From positions 1-23,153 of the forward strand of contig JAHHQS010000053.1 of assembly GCA_020026285.1 (NCBI GenBank): a DNA stretch of 23,153 bases, read 5' to 3'. This document shows positions 16,111-23,153 of the stretch, in pieces; positions within the stretch are counted from its first letter, which is position 1; each line of letters opens with the position of its first letter. The position numbers and the translations under genes are program-made. The notes beneath the pieces were generated by a model. The model made no database searches. It was not told the DNA's origin and saw only the letters and a list, made by a program, of their open reading frames with translations. The DNA is from Parabacteroides sp. GTDB taxonomy: Bacteria; Bacteroidota; Bacteroidia; Bacteroidales; Tannerellaceae.

Positions 16111-16118
16111 TAATTTTG
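16111..16118 (+). promoter_or_regulatory. Promoter -7 element of the cobalamin-riboswitch operon
   Basis: TAATTTTG followed by C matches TAnnTTTG exactly. It lies 5 bp before the first helix of the riboswitch, so the transcript would begin at or just inside the aptamer's P1 strand. The -33 region is only a T run (16092-16107). Confidence 0.6.
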
Positions 16119-16122
16119 CCGC

Positions 16123-16300
16123 CGTTTGGTGATAGGATTGATATTCTATTAATTCTATAAAAGGGAATTCGGTTAAAATCCGGAACAGTACCCGCTACTG
16201 TAAGCTTTATTAATAAGGAAAAGCATTCTCCTATGCCACTATCTGAATAAAAAGATGGGAAGGCCGCTTTTCAGAAGCAAGTCAGGAAACCTGCCAAACG
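16123..16300 (+). promoter_or_regulatory. Cobalamin riboswitch aptamer
   Basis: The conserved core is present in order: GGGAA (16163-16167), GGT...CC, then CAGTACCCGCTACTGTAA (16185-16202), GCCACT (16235-16240), GGGAAGGCCGC (16257-16267) and the B12 box AAGTCAGGAAACCTGCC (16279-16295). The closing P1 helix is CGTTTGG (16123-16129) with CCAAACG (16294-16300). Binding of adenosylcobalamin or a related corrinoid should lower expression of the genes downstream. It heads the cbiK-receptor-PepSY gene set. Confidence 0.95.
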
Positions 16301-16440
16301 TTGGATATTAACAGCTTTCGGGTATTAAGGCTTTATAGACTTTTACAAAATCAAATTATTATTGAATGTTTCTTTTTTATAAAGGGGGCAAGGCTATTTA
16401 TTGACGACCTATAAATAAACTTATTATAATATTTATACAA
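16301..16440 (+). promoter_or_regulatory. Riboswitch expression platform / cbiK leader
   Basis: This 140-nt leader lies between the aptamer and the cbiK ATG. It contains a possible long-range pairing CTTTATA (16331-16337) with TATAAAG (16378-16384). A 7-bp hairpin TATTTAT/ATAAATA (16395-16401, 16411-16417) lies 24 nt before the start codon. No hairpin followed by a T run is seen, so control of translation start is more likely than termination. Confidence 0.45.
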
Positions 16441-17358
16441 ATGAAGAAGTATTTATTTTCATTCTTACTCCTTTTTGTAAGTATACTGACTTACGGACAT
16501 GGAGGATCTAACTATGTGCATTCAGATTTCTTTGCATCTATGAAACCTGGTGACAAGGCAGCGTTGCTAATGGTACATTTTGGTACTACTTACAACGACA
16601 CCCGTACAAAAACAATTGACGCCATCAACCAGAAAGTTAAGGCCACTTATCCAAAAGTCGAATTTCGCGAAGCATGGACTTCCAGAATTGTATTACGACG
16701 TTTGAAAGCAAAAGGTTTTAACAAACAAAATCCTCATGAGGCTTTAGAAGCCTTAAGATCCGAAGGATATACACATGTCCTGATCCAATCAAGCAACATC
16801 ATCGAAGGAGTAGAAATGGAATCCTTACATAGAGAAGTGCTAGCTGTAAAAAAATATTTCAAAGATATCCGCTTAGGCAATCCTCTTCTTTATGAACCGG
16901 AAGATTATGAAAAGGTGATCGATATCATTACTAAAAAAGGTATCAAGAACGGAGCTACTGTTCTGGTTGGTCATGGAACCTATTCTCCTACTACAGCTCA
17001 ATATGCTATGTTCGACTATATGTTGAAAGCAAAGGGTTATAAAAATTTCATCGTGGGAACACTTGAAGGTTATCCTACATACGACAATATGCTAGCGCAA
17101 TTAAAGGCTTTGAAAGTAAAAAATGTATTACTAATGCCGTTTATGTTCGTTGCCGGAGATCATGCCAGCAATGATATTGCCGGAGATTGGAAAGAAAAAC
17201 TGGAAAAAGAAGGTTTTAAGGTAGATGTACTGATGGAAGGACTTGGACAAGATCCGGATATCCAGAATTTATTTATTGATCATATCGAGGTTTCCGTACA
17301 TCACAAAAAATTAGATATTTTAGATAAAAAGGCTACTTACTCAAAAGACAAAGATTAG
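16441..17358 (+). CDS. cbiK: Exported CbiK-type anaerobic cobaltochelatase
   Basis: CbiK is a class II (homodimeric-type, ATP-independent) chelatase that inserts cobalt into sirohydrochlorin in anaerobic B12 synthesis. The 305-residue protein shows the CbiK start LLMVHFGTTYNDTR (42-55), a histidine in LVGHGTYSP (H178), and a second in FVAGDHASNDIAGDW (H241). These two are the metal-binding histidines of the family. Unlike the usual cytosolic CbiK it begins with a hydrophobic signal peptide (about residues 1-19, ending TYG before HGG), so the product should be periplasmic, like the periplasmic CbiK of Desulfovibrio. A C-terminal tail of about 20 residues after IDHIEVSV is charged. It is the first gene under the cobalamin riboswitch. 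Whether it loads, removes or delivers metal at imported tetrapyrroles is not known. Confidence 0.88.
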   Translation: MKKYLFSFLLLFVSILTYGHGGSNYVHSDFFASMKPGDKAALLMVHFGTTYNDTRTKTIDAINQKVKATYPKVEFREAWTSRIVLRRLKAKGFNKQNPHEALEALRSEGYTHVLIQSSNIIEGVEMESLHREVLAVKKYFKDIRLGNPLLYEPEDYEKVIDIITKKGIKNGATVLVGHGTYSPTTAQYAMFDYMLKAKGYKNFIVGTLEGYPTYDNMLAQLKALKVKNVLLMPFMFVAGDHASNDIAGDWKEKLEKEGFKVDVLMEGLGQDPDIQNLFIDHIEVSVHHKKLDILDKKATYSKDKD

Positions 17359-17501
17359 TCTATATTTCAAACACTTATAGCTATTCCTTATAAAACAGAA
17401 TTTGAATTTGGAATAGTATTTTCATATTCGGGAGAGCTTATAAAGATCTCTTGAAAGAGGGATTATACACTTTTACAAGAATATTTAACTAAATATAAAA
17501 C

Positions 17502-19880
17502 ATGAAACTTCTTACAATTTTACCTCTTGCAGCATTCAGTATCTGCAGTATTCAAGCTCAAGACAAGAATACTTTTTCTGAAAGTGCCGACACAACCTAC
17601 AACATTCAGGAAATCGTTAAAATTGCATCTCGCAAACCGATGCCTCATATTACAAAACTTAATGTTCCTATCAAGTATCTTCCTATTTCCGTTAATAGCA
17701 TCAATGCTAAAAGTTTGGAACTACGTGGTATACGTAATATAGAAGATGCTGTTCGCTTTATGCCAGGTGTCAGAATGCAGACTTCTTACGGTGCATTCCA
17801 GCAACTTACAGTCAGAGGTTTCCAACATGCAGTCATGATGGTGGATGGAATTCGAGACGAACGTTCCGCTATCAATAACACTTATCCGGTAGGTGATTTA
17901 TCAAGCGTCGAATCAATCGAATTATTGAAAGGTCCGGCTTCTGTACTTTATGGTCACTCAGCTGTTGGTGGTATTCTGAATATTGTCAGAAAAGCTCCTA
18001 CTGCAAAACCAACTGTCAATGCACGACTGGCATACGGAAGTTATCAGAACAAACAGGCAACATTGGGAATGGGCGGACAATTAATCGGTCCTGTCAATTA
18101 TTACGCTAACGTGAACTATTCCGACCAGGAAGGATGGCGTTCAAACGGGAACAGACGTTTTTCCGGTTATCTGGCTCTTCAAGCTAAATTGACAGATAAT
18201 GACAAGATTGATGTAAGAAGCGGATTTAACCGCGACTTTTATGGAACTGAAATTGGCTTGCCAGACTTAATGTCGAACGATGTGTACGATGCTGCAACAG
18301 ATAAATTATATCTTCACAAAAATGAGATGCTTCCTGGATTGGATCGTGAAGCACGTTACAATAATGAATCTGATTTTCTATATAATAATGGATGGAATAT
18401 TTCTGCTCAATATGAACATAAATTCAGTAATGGTATAAATTTGACTGACCGTGTATCTTATAATAATGATGACATCAACTATTTCGGAACAGAATCATTA
18501 GACTATCTGGAAAGTGACGATCCTATCTATAAACATTATTATATGAAAGGTGACAAGAAACATTATATCTGTCTGGATACAGTTTACCTGTCATTCCCAT
18601 TACGCTTCTCTCATATAGCTAAAACAATTACCAATACATTAGAATTAAATGGTAAATTCTACACAGGAGCTGTAAAACATAATTATATGGGCGGATATGC
18701 TATTTCGGCAATGAACAGAACCAGCTATTCCGGATATAAAATGGGCGAAGATGTATTCGGTCCTGGTTTATATTCACACGTTTCAGTATATAATCCTCAA
18801 AGTATGGGATATATGCAGACCAGATTTTCTAAAGCAACCGTAACTCACAACTATTCCAACAGTATCTATCTGCAGGATATGGTAGAGTTGAGTGATCAAT
18901 GGAAAGTCTTGGCAGCTTTGCGTTATGACTTCTTCCGTTATCTGAGAGCTAATGCATTAACTCCGACAGGTCATCGCGAATATGAAGAACATGGTGAATT
19001 CAGCAGAATCAAGAATAAGGCATTGACTTACCGTTTCGGTGCAGTTTATCTGCCTCATCCTAACACTTCTCTTTATGCATCATTTGCTTCTTTCTTCAAA
19101 CCAATCCGTACATTCTATCAGGATAACGTAATTTATGTAGATGCAAATGGTGAACGCTTCTCTCCTACTAAAAACGAAGAAGTGTTCAAACCGGAAAAAG
19201 GTTATCAGGCAGAAGTAGGTGTCAAATATCAGTTGAATGATCTTTTGAGTGTAAACTCCAGTGTATTCTATATTCGTAAGATGAACAGTACTGCTACTTT
19301 AACTAATAAATACCAGGTAGATGTAAACGGTCAGCCTACAAATATGAAAGTGATTGGTCAGATTGGTGTGCAGGATTCAAAAGGTTTTGATGTGGATGTT
19401 ACTGTAACTCCGGTAAGCACACTAGCATTGACTCTGGGTTATGGTTTCAATGATTCAAAAATCCGTGAAATGAAAGAAATCAAAGATCCGGAACTAGCAG
19501 AAGGTGTTTATGGAGACAATCCTGAAGATTCAAAGAATCAATTGAACAGACAGGAAGGAAACTGGCAGTCATACGTTCCAAATTCCACTTTCTATGCATA
19601 CGGAAGTTATACGATTCCACGTGGTATATTCAAGAATCTGGAATTCCATCTTAGCAGTAATTACACTGGCAAAGTATATCGTAACACAACAAACTCAAGC
19701 TGGTTCGATGCTTATTGGACTACAGACTTCGGTATGTCATACAAGTTGAAGAACAACATTCATCTGACATTCAATCTGAACAATCTGTTCGACAAGAACT
19801 ATTACAATCAGGCTTTGGGAATGCAGATGGTTCCAAGTATGCCTCGCAACTTCCAGGTAGCCATTTCTTACAAATTATAA
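17502..19880 (+). CDS. TonB-dependent siderophore/corrinoid-type receptor in the cobalamin-riboswitch operon
   Basis: This 792-residue outer-membrane receptor has a signal peptide at 1-20 (ending SIQAQ), a TonB-box-like IQEIVKIA (35-42), and a plug domain at about 56-166. The plug holds RNIEDAVRFMPGV (78-90), LTVRGF (102-107), VDGIRDE and LLKGPASVLYGHSAVGGILN (141-160). That plug is of the FhuA/FecA-like siderophore-receptor type. The barrel ends with LNNLFDKNYYNQA and closes FQVAISYKL. No SusC-type N-terminal domain is present. It follows cbiK after a 143-bp gap, which has a weak 7-bp hairpin (17381-17416) but no terminator or second riboswitch, so B12 control probably reaches it. Cargo could be a corrinoid, another tetrapyrrole or a metal chelate; the plug type alone does not tell. 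Confidence 0.88.
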   Translation: MKLLTILPLAAFSICSIQAQDKNTFSESADTTYNIQEIVKIASRKPMPHITKLNVPIKYLPISVNSINAKSLELRGIRNIEDAVRFMPGVRMQTSYGAFQQLTVRGFQHAVMMVDGIRDERSAINNTYPVGDLSSVESIELLKGPASVLYGHSAVGGILNIVRKAPTAKPTVNARLAYGSYQNKQATLGMGGQLIGPVNYYANVNYSDQEGWRSNGNRRFSGYLALQAKLTDNDKIDVRSGFNRDFYGTEIGLPDLMSNDVYDAATDKLYLHKNEMLPGLDREARYNNESDFLYNNGWNISAQYEHKFSNGINLTDRVSYNNDDINYFGTESLDYLESDDPIYKHYYMKGDKKHYICLDTVYLSFPLRFSHIAKTITNTLELNGKFYTGAVKHNYMGGYAISAMNRTSYSGYKMGEDVFGPGLYSHVSVYNPQSMGYMQTRFSKATVTHNYSNSIYLQDMVELSDQWKVLAALRYDFFRYLRANALTPTGHREYEEHGEFSRIKNKALTYRFGAVYLPHPNTSLYASFASFFKPIRTFYQDNVIYVDANGERFSPTKNEEVFKPEKGYQAEVGVKYQLNDLLSVNSSVFYIRKMNSTATLTNKYQVDVNGQPTNMKVIGQIGVQDSKGFDVDVTVTPVSTLALTLGYGFNDSKIREMKEIKDPELAEGVYGDNPEDSKNQLNRQEGNWQSYVPNSTFYAYGSYTIPRGIFKNLEFHLSSNYTGKVYRNTTNSSWFDAYWTTDFGMSYKLKNNIHLTFNLNNLFDKNYYNQALGMQMVPSMPRNFQVAISYKL

Positions 19881-19898
19881 ACTTAAAAACAGACAATC

Positions 19899-21380
19899 AT
19901 GAATCTAATTACAAAGATCATGCTTTCTATACATAGAATACTGGGAACCATTCTCAGTATTCTATTTTTAGTTTGGTTCCTTTCCGGGTTTGTGATGATT
20001 TATCACACATTTCCAAGGGCTGATCAGACAATGAAACTTTCTAAAATGGAATTTCTTTCTCCAGATAATCTGCCTTCTATGGAAAGCATACAGAACCGAT
20101 TACCGGAGAATGAGAAAATCAAAAGCATGTATCTGAACAGATATCTGGGACAAACCGTTTTCTATATTCAGACGGATAAAGACAAACATATCATACCTGC
20201 AGATTCAGCTGGTACTTTACCAGAAATCAACGCAGAAAGAATAAAACAGGTAGTGGCTTTATGGAACAATGCCCCTGTCGAAAAGATTGATACCATGTAC
20301 CATCTGGATCAATGGATTCCTTTCGGACAACACAAGAAAGAATTTCCAATCTATAAATATCATTTTGCCGATCAGGACGCACACGAACTTTATATTTCAT
20401 CCCGTACTGGCGAAGTTCTCCAGTACACTGACAAAAGCAGCCGTTTCTGGGCCTGGCTCGGTCCTATTCCTCACTGGATCTATTTTACAACTATCCGACA
20501 GGATATCGATTTATGGATTGATATTGTTGTTTGGCTATCAGGAATAGGATGTATTATGTGTATAGCCGGTATTTACCTGGGAATACGAGATTTCCGTCTG
20601 GCTCGTAAAATGAAACAAAAGAAATATTCACCATATAAGAAATTCTGGTACAAATGGCACCACATCATCGGGGCTGTATTTGGTGTATTTGTCTTAACCT
20701 TCTGTTTCAGCGGTATGATGTCATTGGCCAGAGTTCAAAACTGGGGAATACGTCCAAAATTATCTTTCAGGCCAACTGCTGAAATATATAAACAGAAAAC
20801 AGCTCCAACAGAATATCCTTTGGATTACAGAGATGTGATAAAGGCTTATCCGAATCAGATTCGTCAGCTGGAATGGAGTGGCTTCGGTGCTTTCCCGAGT
20901 TTTACACTTAAAACAGATTCAAAAAGCATATTCATCGATGCTTCTGATAGTTGTGATATTTCTCCTGTCAATCTTTCTAAAGAGGACATTAAAACCGTTC
21001 TTTCTAAAGTCCATGGAGATAAATCGGACATGACTTTCGAACTGATAAACGAGTATGACAACTATTATGTTTCAAGTAAACGCAAACTGGATCTGCCTGT
21101 ATGGAAAATAACAATCCAGGATGTAGATAACAGTTGTTATTACATCAATCCGAAAAACGGACAGACAAGATATGTCAATACACCATCCCGCTGGCAGCAT
21201 TGGATGTATCCGGCTTTGCATAGTTTAAATATAGGATTCCTGGCAAGACATCCTGTTCTCTGGAATATCGTAATGTGGACGCTGCTACTGACTGGAACAT
21301 TTGTTTCCTTGTCTGGAGTCTGGCTTGCCTTCAAGTATATCAAACGATTGTTTAACAAGGCACGCTTAAATAAGAAATAA
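19899..21380 (+). CDS. PepSY-associated transmembrane protein (PiuB/FoxB-like)
   Basis: This 493-residue inner-membrane protein of the PepSY-TM family follows the receptor gene by 18 bp. Membrane segments lie at about 11-35, 205-228, 254-277 and 453-477, with large periplasmic parts between them. One ends in the PepSY-like segment HELYISSRTGEVLQYTD (162-178). Histidines at or near membrane ends (H12, H36, H192, H254, H255 and one in PALHSLNIG) resemble heme-ligating positions in PepSY-TM reductases such as FoxB, which reduce or strip ferric siderophores in the periplasm. A matching role here, reducing the imported metal complex together with the exported CbiK, is inferred. ATG 19899 is taken; an ATG at 19920 is less likely because it would cut the positively charged start. 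Confidence 0.87.
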   Translation: MNLITKIMLSIHRILGTILSILFLVWFLSGFVMIYHTFPRADQTMKLSKMEFLSPDNLPSMESIQNRLPENEKIKSMYLNRYLGQTVFYIQTDKDKHIIPADSAGTLPEINAERIKQVVALWNNAPVEKIDTMYHLDQWIPFGQHKKEFPIYKYHFADQDAHELYISSRTGEVLQYTDKSSRFWAWLGPIPHWIYFTTIRQDIDLWIDIVVWLSGIGCIMCIAGIYLGIRDFRLARKMKQKKYSPYKKFWYKWHHIIGAVFGVFVLTFCFSGMMSLARVQNWGIRPKLSFRPTAEIYKQKTAPTEYPLDYRDVIKAYPNQIRQLEWSGFGAFPSFTLKTDSKSIFIDASDSCDISPVNLSKEDIKTVLSKVHGDKSDMTFELINEYDNYYVSSKRKLDLPVWKITIQDVDNSCYYINPKNGQTRYVNTPSRWQHWMYPALHSLNIGFLARHPVLWNIVMWTLLLTGTFVSLSGVWLAFKYIKRLFNKARLNKK

Positions 21381-21420
21381 ATATCTGATATATTACATTT
21401 CTTTTATTCAAAGACAAAAC

Positions 21421-21465
21421 AAAAGCCATATCTCACACACTGAAAGATGAGATATGGCTTTTTTA
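21421..21465. terminator. Bidirectional terminator between the PepSY gene and the M23 peptidase gene
   Basis: AAAAGCCATATCTCA (21421-21435) pairs perfectly over 15 bp with TGAGATATGGCTTTT (21448-21462) around a 12-nt loop. T runs follow on the + strand, and on the - strand an A-rich flank (CAAAACAAAAG) gives a T-rich tail, so it serves both convergent genes. Confidence 0.92.
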
Positions 21466-21485
21466 TTATGAAGAATGATCTGTTT

Positions 21486-22301
21486 TTATTTCGTTTTTTG
21501 ATCCAATAAATAAAGAGGCAAAGATTTAATCTGCTTTACAGATACCCGACCTCCTTTTTTGGAACAGACCAAACATACTTTTTTCAATTTTCTTTCGGGG
21601 AAATCAATCACATAATTCGGATTGAAATGTTCGCCATCGAAACGAACCTCGAAATGAAGATGAGCTGTCGTTGCTCTTCCGGTTCTTCCTGTCAATCCAA
21701 TGGGTTCACCCGCTTTCACCTTGTCACCCGGCTTTACAAAATTCTTTGAATTATGGCTATAAACCGTTTCCAAACCGTTATAATGACGGATAACTATCAG
21801 ATTTCCGTAAGCAGCATAAGGTTTTGACAAACGAACAACACCATCGAAAGCTGCGACAATCGTATCACGAGGAAAAGTCTTGATATCATAGCCTGAATGA
21901 TGACGACGACGTCCGCCATATGGAGAAATCACCTTTCCTCCTGGAAGAGGAAAAACAAAATCACCTTCCTGAATAGCTGATAAATCGACAATTTCAACAT
22001 TCGAATCTTTAAATCGTTCCGAATCACCCACTCTGACATGGTTGATCTCACGACTACTAAAATGAGTGGAAATACTTTTTCGAGGGGATGTTAAAGAATC
22101 CAGTGTGGCTTTTTCCGGAAAGATTGGAAATTCAATCAAAGGTAAATCGATTTCAGTTGTAGGAAATTTCGCTTCACTAAAAGTATTTGCTACAATGGGA
22201 ACACTTTTCTTTCTCCAGAATGCGACATCAATTGTCATTGATGTGAATAGAATGACAGAAAAAAACAAACTTAAAAAAGAAAACTTTGCACGAACTCCCA
22301 T
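21486..22301 (-). CDS. Membrane-anchored M23 (LytM) family metallopeptidase
   Basis: M23 peptidases cut peptide cross-links of peptidoglycan; some are inactive activators of amidases. The protein (271 residues from ATG 22301) has an N-terminal membrane anchor or uncleaved signal (about 7-24) and a low-complexity periplasmic linker. The LytM domain spans about 115-235. The zinc-site residues are intact: HSGYD (H135, D139) and HLHFE (H214, H216), with NLIVIRHYNGLETVYSHN between. The catalytic set is complete, so activity is expected. The open frame extends 7 codons further to a TTG at 22322, but a -7 element (22320-22327) overlaps that TTG, so ATG 22301 is preferred. The C-terminal tail after residue 240 is basic with two Cys (KVCLVCSKK). 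The gene is probably monocistronic. Confidence 0.9.
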   Translation of the reverse strand: MGVRAKFSFLSLFFSVILFTSMTIDVAFWRKKSVPIVANTFSEAKFPTTEIDLPLIEFPIFPEKATLDSLTSPRKSISTHFSSREINHVRVGDSERFKDSNVEIVDLSAIQEGDFVFPLPGGKVISPYGGRRRHHSGYDIKTFPRDTIVAAFDGVVRLSKPYAAYGNLIVIRHYNGLETVYSHNSKNFVKPGDKVKAGEPIGLTGRTGRATTAHLHFEVRFDGEHFNPNYVIDFPERKLKKVCLVCSKKGGRVSVKQIKSLPLYLLDQKTK

Positions 22302-22319
22302 AATAACTATAATTTCATG

Positions 22320-22327
22320 CAAAGTTA
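22320..22327 (-). promoter_or_regulatory. Promoter -7 element of the M23 peptidase gene
   Basis: The - strand reads TAACTTTG followed by C, an exact TAnnTTTG match. A TTTG on the - strand (22351-22354) lies 23 bp upstream, a little further than the usual 19-21. The predicted start is near 22314, giving a leader of only about 12-15 nt before ATG 22301. Confidence 0.6.
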
Positions 22328-22409
22328 ATAAAAAAAAGAAAAGTCTGAACCAAATCCGGAACAGACTTCTTATACGATACTTTATATATTTTATACATTT
22401 TCAACGTCC

Positions 22410-23054
22410 TCAACTTCGTCGATCTGTTGTTTCAAAGCTGCTTGTGATAATTGGCGATAAGTAAGTATAAGCCTGAATCATCCACAAGAATGGATAAGCA
22501 ACAAAAGCACCGATGATAAACACAATAAATCCAAGTAACAGAAAGAGAATTGAAGACAGGAACAATAAGAAAAGAGGTTTTCCCTGATCTTTGGTCAACT
22601 GCCAGCTTGAACGTAATGCGTCAATGGCTCCCTGCTTTTCCTCCACAATAAAGAATCCAAAGAATTGCAGACGGATATAAAAATAAATACCTGGAACAAT
22701 AAAGAATATACAACCTATCAAAGAAGCTAATCCCGAAAGGATACTTGCTAAAAAATAATTCAATATGTTAGGAAAGCTCTGTATATAAGCTGAGAATTGA
22801 GGTTCATCACCATCTATTGTCTGCAACATATTTTTCAAATATCCGACACCAAAAACAGATAAAATAAACATGTTGATAATAGATAAGATAATTCCTCCCC
22901 CCAAAGAAGCCTGCAATGGACTGCAAAATATACTGATTGTAAAATAAATAAGCATGAATGCTATAAACAGCCCTGCCAGAATCCAGATTTGTGACTTGAC
23001 AAATTTCCAACTTTGCCTTAGAATTTCCGATACAACCAATTGTGCTTTCATCAT
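22410..23054 (-). CDS. Polytopic membrane protein (GPDPase membrane-domain-like), probably frameshifted at the C-terminus
   Basis: This integral membrane protein of about 214 residues has roughly five or six hydrophobic segments and the FIVPGIYFYIRLQFF...VEEKQGAIDALRSSWQLTK signature. That signature is seen in proteins annotated as glycerophosphodiester phosphodiesterase membrane domain or similar DUFs; the function is unknown. The start is ATG 23054 (or 23051, giving MKAQLVVSEI). The longer frame from 23093 would begin upstream of the -7 element at 23078-23085. The last 15 or so codons of this frame (SPIITSSFETTDRRS) look non-coding. The adjacent frame instead reads TYRQLSQAALKQQIDEVEDV and ends ENV-stop at 22391. 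A missing base near 22460-22466 in the ACTTACTTA tract would restore a product ending in that acidic tail. The gene downstream has its own promoter. Confidence 0.75.
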   Translation of the reverse strand: MMKAQLVVSEILRQSWKFVKSQIWILAGLFIAFMLIYFTISIFCSPLQASLGGGIILSIINMFILSVFGVGYLKNMLQTIDGDEPQFSAYIQSFPNILNYFLASILSGLASLIGCIFFIVPGIYFYIRLQFFGFFIVEEKQGAIDALRSSWQLTKDQGKPLFLLFLSSILFLLLGFIVFIIGAFVAYPFLWMIQAYTYLSPIITSSFETTDRRS

Positions 23055-23077
23055 ATTTTCATTTAGAATTAATATTT

Positions 23078-23085
23078 CAAAAATA
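23078..23085 (-). promoter_or_regulatory. Promoter -7 element of the polytopic membrane protein gene
   Basis: The - strand reads TATTTTTG, an exact TAnnTTTG match, with a near -33 element CTTG 20 bp upstream (23106-23109). The predicted start near 23072 lies between the long-frame ATG 23093 and ATG 23054, which decides the start codon. The remaining bases to 23153 are AT-rich with no gene. Confidence 0.55.
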
Positions 23086-23153
23086 AATAACATAATTTAA
23101 ATAAACAAGATTTTATAAATACATTTATTATTTTCATATTTTAACCATAAAGA

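Noticed and set aside
17381..17416. Hairpin CTATTCC/GGAATAG between cbiK and the receptor gene as a terminator
   Set aside because: Only 7 bp with a 22-nt loop and no proper T run; the genes are more likely co-transcribed.
22302..22322. TTG start for the M23 peptidase adding seven residues
   Set aside because: It overlaps an exact -7 promoter element; ATG 22301 directly precedes the membrane anchor.
1..23153. tRNA, rRNA, CRISPR arrays, intact insertion sequences
   Set aside because: No cloverleaf-like sequence, rRNA sequence, regularly spaced repeats or transposase genes were seen on either strand.

Overview
The window is chromosomal DNA of a gut-type Bacteroidales bacterium (Bacteroides, Phocaeicola or Parabacteroides are the best guesses). 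The evidence is AT-rich spacers, promoters with the Bacteroidales -7 element TAnnTTTG, outer-membrane proteins of the Bacteroidota style, a GT90 remnant, and a serC-serA-DUF1015 operon. The genus rests on recalled protein style, not on a search.

Left part (1-5240, + strand): the end of an ECF sigma factor gene, an AT-rich terminator hairpin, rarA, a 350-bp spacer with candidate promoters, then the tight operon serC-serA-DUF1015 ending at a strong terminator. SerC and SerA make phosphoserine. The DUF1015 protein carries a DGHHR motif and is a candidate for an unassigned serine-related step.

Second part (5245-11460, - strand): a four-gene operon of TonB-dependent receptor, AmpG/RhtX/FptX-like single-permease MFS transporter, oxygen-independent coproporphyrinogen III oxidase HemN and FAD-dependent protoporphyrinogen oxidase HemG. 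Spacings are 19 bp, a 4-bp overlap and 2 bp. It reads as a complete outer membrane-to-cytoplasm route for taking up a porphyrin(ogen) and finishing it toward protoporphyrin IX. A perfect 8+8 bp palindrome lies just upstream of its -7 element. lepA (EF4) lies upstream on the same strand, behind its own terminator.

Middle (13333-16070): a gene-poor, eroded stretch. It holds a repeat-like non-coding segment with several hairpins, a glycosyltransferase-90 gene broken at its 5' end and by an internal in-frame deletion, an intact small outer-membrane beta-barrel gene, a terminator, and a TetR regulator cut off just after its helix-turn-helix.

Third part (16111-21465, + strand): a well-formed cobalamin riboswitch leads into an exported CbiK-type cobaltochelatase, a siderophore/corrinoid-type TonB-dependent receptor and a PepSY-TM inner-membrane protein. 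This is a B12-regulated envelope module with a chelatase placed in the periplasm. With the porphyrin operon it makes a neighbourhood rich in tetrapyrrole and metal acquisition.

Right end (21486-23153, - strand): a membrane-anchored M23 peptidase and a polytopic membrane protein whose last codons appear frameshifted, because an acidic C-terminal tail continues in another frame. No tRNA, rRNA, CRISPR array or intact insertion sequence was recognised.
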